Positions 1 through 9,900 of a stretch of 64,000 nucleotides of DNA are shown in pieces. Below the pieces are notes generated by a model. The model saw only the letters and a program-made list of their open reading frames with translations, did not search any database and had not been told where the DNA came from. Both the position numbers and the translations under genes were made by a program. This DNA is from Marvania coccoides (Eukaryota; Chlorophyta; Trebouxiophyceae; Chlorellales; Chlorellaceae). The stretch's first letter is position 1. Each line of letters starts with the position of its first letter. The stretch spans positions 1,488,001-1,552,000 of the forward strand of contig OY978100.1 of NCBI GenBank assembly GCA_963854735.1, given 5' to 3'.

Positions 1-2325
1 CGCCCAAAACGACTTGGTACACAATGTTGCCGATGGCCGCCCCTGCCCAGGCTCGCTTTCCAGACCACATCTCGTACAGCAGCACACCGAATCCGTACGC
101 GTCTCCCGCTTTAGTCAGCAGCCCGTCTCGCAGCATCTCAGGCGGCATGTGCGTCACAGTTCCTATCGTTTTCGTCTTCGTTTCCTCCGGCAGTGCTCTT
201 GACAGTCCGAAATCACACACAAGCGCCACAAAGCCCCTTTCATTTTCCGCCGATGACAGCAGGACGTTGCTGCCAGAGAGGTCGCCGTGCAGAATGTCCA
301 TATCGTGCAGGTAGCACAGCGCAGAGGCGATGTCTACGGCAGTGGCCAGGATGTTGGGGAGAGAGGGAGGGGACGTGATGAAGGGCTCTTCATGCAGCAG
401 TCCCCGCTCGATGAAGTCGTACAGGGAGCCCTTGTCGCAGAGGTGCTGAATGATCCACACCTGCTGCAAGCCGTAAAACTGAAAGAGGAGAAAGGTTAAG
501 GGAATGAATAAATTAAATATGGCGATGAAGAAAAAACCTATCAGTCTCACATGCGTGCATTTTTCCCTTCTTCCTTACTTCGGAGGAGACTATTTTGTAA
601 TTGAGGGTAGGGACAATGTGAGGGTGAGCAAACCGCCGGCTCAAAAACGCCTCCAGCACGGCTTGCGCCGGCGCTGTAGCGCCGGCGCTGCCGCCTGCAG
701 GGAGGTCCAGCACCTTGATGGACACTGGCTGGCTCCTCAGCGTCCCCCTGTACACCTTGCCGTAAGAGCCCTGCCCGATGAGCGGCCCCATTTTTAGCCC
801 CGCGATGCCGCCGTCGCCCTGCAGCTTGCACAGCGCTTTTCCGCCGTCCAGCGACCACCGAGGAGAGAAATGGCAGGCAGCGGCTCCGTCGCCGCCCACG
901 GTTTTCACCGTCCCTATCCACAGCAAATTCAAAGGACACGCCATGGCTTCGGCAGCCGCTGAGCCCTCGTCCAGGGCGACAAACTGTGGAATGCCGACTG
1001 GCACCGCGTTTCTGAACGATTCTCGGCTGGCGAGCCAGAATTCCATGCGAACAATGCCGTGCTGATGGGGGGGCTCTGCGCTGCAATCACTGCCGCAGCG
1101 GTCGCTGGCAAGGTGCATCATCACCTCCTCTCGGTTGCCGCCCTCCACGCCTGCCCGCAGGCTCGCCAAGTCGAGGGTTGGGTCGGCCGCCCGGCAACAG
1201 TCCCACAGAGAGCTGTTGAGCAGCTCTGCGGGGGCTGTTCCCGGTGCCATCACCTCTGCCCATGCTTCATTGGCATACACCACCGGCCACGAGGGCTGTG
1301 AGACGTCTAGTATCACCACAGGTTCGTAGGCTGCCGGCAAAACGTGAGACCTGCCGCCGCTCCCTTCCGCCTCTTCTCCTATCTCGCTCAGCAGCTGCGT
1401 TTGCACTACTTCGCGCTCCACCTGAAGAAAACAAAACGATTTTTACTTAGTATGCAAATTTTTAAATGCAGTGGGGGGCGAAAAACCAAGGAAAGGGGGG
1501 GTCACCTCCCGCACGACAATCTCAGCCAGGTTGCACTGCAGGTTGTAGGCGGTGGAGGGAAAGTGCCGCGGCTTGAAGTCACACAGACACAGCGTGCCTA
1601 TGCGGTGCCCCGAACTGGTCACCAAGGGGCAGCCGGAGTAAAACCGCAGGCCAGGAGGGCCCATGACAAAGGGGTTGTGCGCGAATCGCGCATCCCTGGT
1701 GCAGTCCTCCACGATGATCACCTCCGCAAAGTCAGGGACAGTAATGTAGGAACAGAAGCTGCCGTGCCGAGTGACGCACCCCCCCAGAGGGCCGTAGTTG
1801 CTCTTGAACCAGCCCTTGTCGATGTCGACTAGAGACACAACGGACACGGGGACGTCAAACAGCTTCGCTGCCAGTTCGGTTATCACGTCAAAGCGCCCCT
1901 CGGGGGCGGTGTAGAGCTGGCCGCAGCCACGCAGCGCGTCCAGCCGCGGGACCTCGCAGTCGAAGCTCAGGGTATCATAGAGGCTGGCGGAGGAGGACTG
2001 CAGCAAGACCACAGCGTCTGCGATGCGCTTCTCCTCGGCGGCACCGGCGCTCAGAAAGCACCCCAGATCGCCTGCCCCAGCGTCGCCGTCGTCGAATGGC
2101 GACGTCAACGGATTGAATTTGCCAAGACCGATTGAGGACACCTGGAAAAGAAGAAGAATAATCCGAAGAATGAGATCCGAGTATTAAGCGGCTGGACTCG
2201 GTTATTCAAGTCTGCTTCAAGATCTGAAAAAATGTTCGAATTTATTTTCCAAACAGGGGGGCTTTTGCGGAAGCAGCTTCTCGAGGGCCCAAAATCATTC
2301 GGTTTAAGTTCATTTCGCTCACCAT
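1..2325 (-). CDS. GAF-PAS sensor-type protein kinase (3' end outside window)
   Basis: Exons read as 2325-2323 (ATG only, uncertain), 2141-1506, 1421-579 and 478-1; the gene runs off the window before the end of the kinase domain. The first large exon is a GAF domain, recognisable by an SFC motif, an NPFVMGPPGLRFYSGCPL stretch and an IGTLCLCD strand. The next exon holds a PAS-like segment (PVVYANEAWAEVM) and the kinase N-lobe: glycine loop GQGSYGKVYRG and lysine in VSIKVLD. The last exon gives the catalytic loop HGDLSGSN, DFG, and an MPPEML substrate loop. HGD replaces HRD, so this is a non-RD kinase. The layout suggests a ligand- or redox-sensing Ser/Thr kinase of the TKL type common in green algae. 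The ligand and substrate cannot be told. The start is weak: ATG followed directly by a GTGAGC donor, joined to the acceptor at 2142. Confidence 0.75.
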
Positions 2326-2732
2326 TATCTCGTGGCGGTCTTGAAATTAGAAATTTCACAAGAACATATCTATCATAACCCTAAAGCTGTATCTTAAACT
2401 CGTTTGAAATCTCCTCCTTCCTGAAACAAGAATTTTGCTGCGCTAGTTTCGCAATGATACCAGCAAAACTTTGTAATGAATGGAGGCAATAGTAGTTTTT
2501 ATAATATCTCGTCACGAAATGCTGACTCGGTTGATCGGTGGCCGAAAGGAAACACACCAGAAGGACAACTCAATGAGATTGCCTAGCATCTCTCTCGGGT
2601 TAAATAAACCCCAGTTCAAGAAAATCGTCGGAAATAGCCTCCCAAATCATCAGCAACAAGTGTAGAAAACACTTTTCCCAACATTTTTTTTTTAAAATGG
2701 GGGAGAATTCTTAATTATTTTACTTTAACAAT
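2326..2732. promoter_or_regulatory. Divergent spacer between two kinase genes
   Basis: About 400 bp of AT-rich sequence separates the inferred start codons of the GAF-PAS kinase (-) and the SnRK2-like kinase (+), so it should hold both promoters. I see no clear TATA box or named operator. Confidence 0.35.
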
Positions 2733-3896
2733 ATGGATCAACACATTTATCTGAACCATCCACGTTACGAACTCGTGCGTTAGTTCCGAGCATTTCACAT
2801 TTCCCCTCCCTTTTCCAACAAACTTTTCATTTCCTTGTGCTGCAGGTGGGTCTCATCGGCAGGGGCTCCCACGGCGTCGTCATGGCGGCGAAAGATAAAG
2901 CACGAAATGATACTTACGTCGCCCTGAAGTTTTTGACTCTTACGCCGTCGGTGAGAAACAGAGTTCAACAAAATCGCCCTCCTTTCTCTGAAGAGAGTTT
3001 GGCATTATTACCACTCACCCCGACATCCTCTTCCCCTGCAGCTGCTATCGAAGTCAAAGTACGCTGAGCGCGAAATAGTCAACCAGTTCAAGCTTCGGCA
3101 TCCCCACGTCATTCAACTAGAAGAGATATTCGTCACCGACACCCACCTCATTCTCGTCATGGAGTACGCCAACAAGGGCGACCTCCACCGCTTCGTCAAG
3201 ATGCTACCGGAGGGACTGCCTGAGAGCGATGCCCGCAGCCTCTTCCAGCAGCTGATGGTGGCCGTAGATTTTTGCCACCGCATGGGGGTGGCCAGTCGAG
3301 ACATCAAGCTGGGAAATGTGTTGCTGGGGGGAAACGGGCAGCGCCCCCTGGTGAAATTAAGCGACTTTGGCTTTTCCAAAGACGAACACAACCAGTCTGC
3401 AGCAAAAACGGCCTTGGGGACGCTGGATTATATCGCCCCCGAGGTGGCAATCCGCAACGCGTGGTCCGACTCGTATGACGCAAAAAAAGCAGACATTTGG
3501 TCGTGCGGCGTACTGCTGTACACGATGATTACTGGCGAGTATCCTTTTCGTAGACCAGATGACTTGAGCACTGGGCCAGGGCGCATGGGCAAGATGCTGG
3601 GCCGTATTGCCAGCGGGGAGTACACCGTGCCGGAGCGGGTGTCAGCAGAGTGCAAAGAGCTGCTGGAAGGGATGCTGGTTGTGGACGTTGCACAGCGGTT
3701 TAGCATGAAGGAAATATATGAGAGCCGGTGGTTCAAAGAGGGCATTAAACCTGAGGTGCTGACGTACAACGACCAGGTGATTGCGTTTTATGCCGAAAAC
3801 CCGACCATGAACGACGACACCGTCCAAAAGATTAGGAACATTCTTGCGCAAGCCCAAAAAAAGGCAGCTGCTCCTTGCGATGCTGGAACCGAATGA
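2733..3896 (+). CDS. SnRK2-like Ser/Thr protein kinase
   Basis: Exons are 2733-2774, 2846-2950 and 3042-3896, all phase 0, giving 333 residues. The 14-residue first exon ends in RYEL and joins VGLIGRGSHGVV to complete the glycine loop, which supports this short exon. Other landmarks are VALKFL (catalytic Lys), VMEYANKGDL (hinge), SRDIKLGN (catalytic loop), SDFGFSK and the substrate loop GTLDYIAPEV with WSCGV. The kinase fills most of the protein, with a short C-terminal tail after subdomain XI. Similarity is closest to plant SNF1-related kinase 2 (osmotic-stress and ABA signalling), but the usual HRD is SRD here and no acidic C-terminal box is obvious. The subfamily is inferred; a CAMK-type kinase of another group is possible. 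Confidence 0.85.
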
Positions 3897-4024
3897 AATT
3901 AACTTGGTGCATCTTGCAAGTAATTCGGTGAGGTTGCATCCTCGCCACCATAGCATAATTAAAGTAAACCGTGATGTATGTATCATGGCCTGACATTTAA
4001 TTTGTGGTTGGACCTAAGAAGTAG

Positions 4025-4106
4025 TATGTATGTATGTATGAATGTATGTATGTATGTATGTATGTATGTATGTATGTATGTATGTATGTATGTATGTATG
4101 TATGTA
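4025..4106. repeat. (TATG)n microsatellite
   Basis: About 20 copies of TATG with one AATG interruption early in the tract. Confidence 0.95.
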
Positions 4107-4126
4107 TTCATACACAAAAAACAAAA

Positions 4127-4187
4127 AAAAAGATCCTAAGGGGGATGACTGAAGGCGCAATAAATTGCCCCTATAACTGGGGCAATT
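4127..4187. repeat. Hairpin-forming dispersed repeat, copy A
   Basis: AATTGCCCC at 4163-4171 and GGGGCAATT at 4179-4187 are perfect inverted arms around a 7-nt loop. An overlapping imperfect hairpin is formed by GGCGCAA (4154-4160) and TTGCCCC (4165-4171). A related sequence lies at 24342-24408, including TGACT(A/G)AAGG upstream and GCCCCTAT within. Confidence 0.5.
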
Positions 4188-4570
4188 TACCAGTGTTTGA
4201 GGGCTGTTGAGCTTTCTTCCTATAGTCCCAGCAGAGGTCAAAGCTTTGTAAAACTCGGCAATTGTTTTTATATCATTATATTACACGTTTTACCCCAGCA
4301 TTTTAAAGTATCCGCCGCCGCAAAGCTATCGCACAAGCTTGAATTTTGTTCAAACACTAACTTCAAATTGGATTTAATTTGGCAAAACGGTCTAGCTCAT
4401 CTCACTTTTTCGTGGTTTACAATTCGATGGTGGCGTTTTAAGCAAAATTTATGCCAGTTTTGTGACATTCCCAAAGATCGCGTCGCAATTACTTGCTTTT
4501 GAAGGCGAAAAAAACTTATGTCCTTTAACGCTTTGCTAAATATCATTGAAATCATCGTATATTCTGCAAA

Positions 4571-7500
4571 ATGTTGAATAACCTGCGGCGGAGGCTCCGC
4601 GGGGCTGGTGCAGAGCCTATGCCGGACCAAGAGGTAGGTGTTGGTGTTGCCGCAGCTGCTGTTGAAAGTGCTCAGGGTCTTTACCGTATTTGCCCGAGGC
4701 TGAAACCTACTCTGTGTTGCGTTGCAGGGGCTCGATGGCGCGATGGGCGCAGCTGGCGCCGTTGACAACGAGCTGGCGGAGCGGAAGCGGCCCACGCTGG
4801 TCGACACCGGCAAACACACCGGCCAGTCGCGAGTGCAGTACCGCGGGTACTTCATTCCGCTGCACCTGATCACAAAAGGCGCGTGGTAATCTCCTTACCC
4901 CGTATAGAACCCACCATTTCATTCTTTACAAGGGTTAAAATTTTCTTACGAATTTGGAAAATTCTCGCCCATGCAGATTTTTTCATCTCCATGGTGCAGT
5001 TGGACACCTACCTGATCGTGCTGATCGTGGCAGCCGTATACCTCTTCTTCTTCTTCTTTTGGTCCATCATTTGGTACCTCATCGTGCGGTATTACCCCTC
5101 CTGCGTCTACGGCGCCACCACCTACATAGAATCCCTCATCTTCGCCACAGTCACCCAAATGACCATCGGCTACGGCAACTCGGGTCCCAAAGCATGCTGG
5201 GCGGCCGGCTGGCTGATCATCATTCAGTCGATAATCGGCGTTCTGCTGGAGGCGGTGGTGCTGGGTATCGTGTTTGCGCGCATTTCGCACCCCCACCAGC
5301 GCTCCCGCTCCATCTTCATGTCGGATAAGGCCATTGTGGCGCGGCGTGACGGCATTCTGAAGTTCATGTTTAGGGTGGCGGACATCAGAAACACCCAGGT
5401 GGTTGAGCCAAAAGTCAAAGCGTGAGTGGATCTAGTGGGGTCGCACATGCATTTGCGAATAATGCTGTGAATAGCGTTGTTTAATTGTAGCGCCAGAGGA
5501 CGGTTTTACTGATTTATATGAAAAAGGCTCGTTTCGTTGTTTTTTAGTATCTGAAAATGTCATGCATAATTTTTTTTTGTTTTTTTTGCACAGGTATCTG
5601 TACACGTGGGGCCAGGGGCGCATCACCGCGGAGGGGGAGCGCATCCCGGTGCGCGTTGAGCCCCTGGACGTTGACTACATCGACGGCATGCTGCTGCTGC
5701 CGCTGATCATCGAGCATACAATAGACGAGCGCTCCCCGCTGTGCGGGCACACCCACACCTCTTTGGTGTCGCTCAACGCCGAGATCGTGGTCACATTTGA
5801 GGGCACGACCGAGGTGCGGCGCGTTCTGTCCATTGCCTGACGCTCTTTGGCTACGTCAATAATTCACAGGAGACACCATTCTAAACTGGATATGGGTATT
5901 TTTCTTCTTCTTTCTATCTTTGCAGATGGGCAACCCTTTCATGGCGCGGCGGTCCTACACCCCCGAGGAGATCTTCTGGGGCCACCAATTCGTCAACATT
6001 GTTGACCTGCCCCACGACGCCGCCGGCCACTACGAGATTGACCTGGAGAATTTCCACAAGGTGGAGCGGCAAGAAAAGATGCCTAACCTGTACCCCATGC
6101 AACTCAGCCAGCTGGTGGTCAACCGCGCCAAGCGCACGGTGCCCTACCCGCTGCTGGGGGAAAACACGCTGGTGCTGTCAGACGTGCTGTGCTTGGCGCC
6201 CAACGAGGACGGGCTGCTGACGCTGTACTGCCGCGTGGGGGACACGTACCCCAACCAGATGCTGGAAATCACCGCCAAGATGCTACTGTACCGGTGGAAG
6301 AATGTGGCGGCGGTGGAGGCGGTGCCAGGCCCAGCGCCAGAGGGAGAGGCGTTTGAGCTGTTCGCGCTCCACGTAAGCGACTAAACTCATTCTTCTTCTG
6401 GGCCCTTGTCTTTCAAAATACGATTTTTGTCTTTCTGTTTATTGGCGAGCTCAGTGTGCCGACATTGTTTAACCTCCTGCCGTCATTTTTATTTTTATTT
6501 TGCAGTGCGGGTATGATACGGGCGAAGACCGCCTGCACCTGCGTCTCCCGGTCCTGCTTGAGCACGTAATCGACGTGGACTCCCCGCTGTCAAACTGGCG
6601 GGAGCCGGGCGGCTTCCAAGCCGACGAACACTCTGAGATCATTGTAGTGGTGAGCTTTTAGCTAATAGCAAAGTATTCATTAATTTCTTCTGCATTAGTC
6701 TTCTCTTTCCTTCTTTCTTTCTTTCTTAAATGTTTCCCCCCCTATCTTTGCTTCCCAACACATTCCTCCCCCCCCAAAAACCCCAAAACAGATCAACGCC
6801 TACATGAACGTCAACAACAACAACGTTCTCCGCCAGCGCACCTACACCTGCAACCACCACGTGCGCTTCGGCTACGGCTTCACCCCCATCGTCAAACACC
6901 CCGGGCTGGCTAGGGACGGCAAGCCGAGGGTGCGGTGGCAACACTTCCACGCTGTGCAGCCAGCTGAGGGGATGGAGGACTACCCCGCCCTGCAGGTGAA
7001 TGCCAGCGGGGACGGCGGCATGACGGCGCCCGAGTCGCACGCCAACCTGCGCACTGTGATCGGCAACTCTCGATCAACAGCCAGCCTGGGCGGTGTGGCC
7101 ATTCAGCAGCAGCAAGCAAACATGGGCTACGGCGGCATGCTGTCCAACATGGAGCGCAACGACTTCACCGTCCTGCCGATGGACCTGCAGCGGTGGGTTT
7201 AGTTGAAACTTTGCAACATTTTATGTTTACTTTTTTCGTTTTCTATTTTGGTTGACTTTTCTCATCCTTTTTAAATAAAATGTGTGTGTGCAGGTACGCT
7301 GCTGCGGTCGGGGGCGACGCTTCTCAGGTGACCGGCTCGCCCAGGCCCCCAACAGTCCTCTTCCCCGACATCATTCTCAAGTAAGCAGATCATTTTTTTC
7401 CTTTTTTCCTTTTTCAATTCCCCAATTCTTCTCTTCCACATATTAACAATATGATGCGTGGTTCTGCTTGTGTAGCTATGCCGAGGACACCACGGATGCG

Positions 7501-8142
7501 TCAAACTCTCTGCCCCATCCCGCTGCCCTGCACCCCGCCCTCCCAGGCATCGACAGGTTTCGGCTCAGCGACGCAGCAGAGGAAATGAACGACTACACCG
7601 TGGCAGCAGCAGATCTTTCGCGCTACTCCGCAGCCATCGCGCGTGCAGACACGCTGCCACGCAGCCTGCGCGCGCCGTCGAGCTTCACCCCGCTGCCTGC
7701 GGGGATGCGAAAGTCAACCCCGCCGAAAACAAGCCCCAAGCATGACGAGGCTGCTGCCGCTGCCTCCCAGCAGCAGGAACATGCCGATGACCGACAGCAT
7801 GTGGCATTCGTCTCTGGTCCAATCGAGGAGAAAATTTCGGAGGGCAGCGACGAGAGGGACGGGCCGCTGGCTGGTGTGCACCCCATTGAGCGCACTATGT
7901 CTCACGCGTTCACCGGCGGGGACAACAGCGACGAGGAGGGGGCAGGGCCTATGCACTTTGCGTGAGTTGCGATTTTATTTATATACGTGTTTGTCTTTCT
8001 TCTGTGGAGCTAAGCAGCCGATTTCTTTCTTTCATGGTTCAGGACGTCAAAAGCTCGCTTGGGGGCCAAGTCTTTGAAGGAGATATCCACACTGTTCAAC
8101 ACGGAGCCTGAAGATGACGATTTGACGCCGCCGCCTTCATGA
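4571..8142 (+). CDS. Inward-rectifier-type K+ channel with two tandem cytoplasmic IRK domains
   Basis: Ten exons: 4571-4633, 4728-4885, 4933-5421, 5594-5813, 5926-6372, 6506-6649, 6792-7192, 7294-7380, 7476-7961 and 8043-8142; 864 residues. Residues 75-98 resemble the slide helix, 99-125 form TM1, TIGYG at 151-155 is the K+ selectivity filter, and TM2 spans about 162-188. A first Kir cytoplasmic domain runs from about 195 to 360 (RDGILKFMFRVADIRNTQ, EIVVTFEGTTE, EEIFWGHQF). A second, diverged copy runs from about 390 to 565 (EDGLLTLYCRVGD, GYDTGEDRLHLRLPVLLEHVID, VRFGYGFTPI). There is only one pore module. The last 300 residues are low complexity. The 47-nt intron 2, ending in AAG, is required to keep frame. 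Expected role: membrane K+ conductance gated through the cytoplasmic domain. Confidence 0.88.
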
Positions 8143-8520
8143 TGGTGTTGATAATTGTTTAAAGGGACGAGCAGTGCGTGCATTTACAATTACACGTTTG
8201 TTAAGGTCCCGATGTCAGAGATTGGGCGAGGAAGTGTACAAATCAAGCCAAAAGGAGGCGTGTGTCTCTTGGGCGTTTTCAGCGCGGCGTTGGGAATTAA
8301 AAAGCCAAAAGTGACAGCGATGTTCGTTATCAAGCGATCTCATCATTCATTAGCATATACACGTCACATCCACGAGGATATTAATTTGTCAAATGCGACA
8401 TTCGCTAGCTTCGTGACAGCTGCAATTATAAAAAAATCTGGAGAGCCGCAAGTGCTTTGCCCGTTTTCAAGATGCATAAAAACCCCGTTTCTATCGGCTT
8501 TGAGACCGTTTGCCTCTGCC
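8143..8520. other. Spacer downstream of the K+ channel gene
   Basis: The frame stays open here from 8155 into the next gene, but codon use is poor and the first well-placed ATG is at 8521. Probably 3' UTR of one gene and promoter of the next. Confidence 0.4.
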
Positions 8521-9395
8521 ATGCTGCCTCACATTGAAGGAGAAAAGGGAGAGCGAAAAGACCAACCTGGGGTGATTGGCAACACAATACAGGGCCCAGC
8601 GGGCTCCAAAGTGCCTGATGAAGACGAGATGCCCCAGCAGGTCGACTTCGAGGAGTTGCCTGACGTCGCAGACCTCCCTTTCGAATATTTGGGCGACGAC
8701 GAGGCGCCTGAAGAAGCAGCGGGCGAGTATTCGCTGTTTAAACGTATAAGCATAGCACTATCCCGGCTCTACAACCGTGATATATACTTGAACTTTTTTC
8801 TCGTCCAGGTCCTGCGCACCGCCTTGGGCCTGTGGACTCTTTTGCGGTCGAGGAGATGATGACGGTGCCCGAAGTTGAGGCTGCCGCTACGGCCGCAGCG
8901 CACGTGCCCCATACCAGCACTGAGGCCATGCTGGATGCGATGGAGGAGGTACATATTGGGTTCATGTCTATTTCGCTTGTTTTCCGGTTGCAGACCGACC
9001 ACCTTATTTTGAACTCCTCGCAGGCTGAATCTCAATTTGAAGGTGCTGAAGCGCCATCCAGACCCCAGCCACCGGTGCAGCCCTCGCAAAACCAGCGCCA
9101 TCACCATGCAATCAGTGACTCGGTGCGGCACAAAGTCGTTCAGAGACTGAATGCCGTGTTTGTGGAAAATAAAGCTGGCCTTCTGAAAATTGGGGCCCAG
9201 CCCGACGCTGTCGCAGTTGCGGAGGACTGCGAGCGCGAGTTGTACGCCTCCAGCAAGTCTCTGCCCGTTTATCTCTCCGTAAGCAACAATGCTGTGCGGG
9301 CGGCACAACAGGCCACCACCTTCACCGAGGTCCTGCGGGTAGCGCGCGGGGAGGTGCGAGATGAGACAGAGCGACACCGCAACATGCGGGGTTGA
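8521..9395 (+). CDS. Small protein with a KIX- or TFIIS-M-like helical domain
   Basis: Exons 8521-8743, 8809-8948 and 9024-9395 join in frame to 244 residues. The N-terminal half is acidic and looks disordered (DEDEMPQQVDFEELPD). The C-terminal 85 residues (after QPSQNQRHHH) are helical: SVRHKVVQRLNAVF, then AVAEDCERELYASS, then LPVYLSVSNNAVRAA. This spacing resembles the KIX domain of plant Mediator MED15 and also the central domain of TFIIS; I cannot choose between them by eye. The ATG in GCCATGC was preferred to an upstream in-frame ATG at 8155 because composition only becomes protein-like after 8521. A role in transcription is a guess from the fold. Confidence 0.55.
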
Positions 9396-9900
9396 GCAGC
9401 GAGGCTGTCTTGAGTTTGAAGGTCTGGTCTGGCTGTTTGAGATGAGGTGTGAAAAATTAAGAAATTTCCAAGGCTGTTGTACGATTATTGGTGATCCAAA
9501 GTCCAACAATCTTTCCGTGCATATTATATCTACATTGCGCTGTGTGCTTCCCCAAAATTTAATCTCGCAACAAATCAAGAGATCGCTCTTAAAAGGTATG
9601 ATGCAACATGGATGAAAGATGATGACTTTGAGCTATGCATGGCGACATGCAACCAGCCACTGAAGGGCGGGTGTTGGACTACTTCAAGAGGCCCCAAAGA
9701 CAGCTGCCAAAAAGCGCAGCTCGGTTTATCCTCAAATCTTTCCTCCTCCCTCCGGATTTTGCAACATGGCTTTTACTTACAAAATCTTCGGAAACTCGAT
9801 CCAATTCCTTCTCAAATTTCTTGCACTTTTACTTGGAGCGCAACCTGTTGGGCCTAGCAACCGTTGCATTCAACGTGGCTCCCACAGCGGCTTCGCAAAA
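9396..9900. other. Spacer upstream of glutamyl-tRNA reductase
   Basis: Contains 3' flank of the preceding gene and the promoter/5' UTR of the next. Short overlapping ORFs are present but none has conserved features. An in-frame extension of the reductase back to 9766 has poor composition and no transit-peptide character. Confidence 0.5.

Larger units (their letters stand above)
3897..4570. other. Intergenic region with microsatellite and hairpin repeat
   Basis: Holds the 3' flank of the kinase, a (TATG)n tract, a hairpin-forming repeat that recurs near 24.36 kb, and the AT-rich upstream region of the K+ channel gene. No further gene is visible. Confidence 0.6.
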
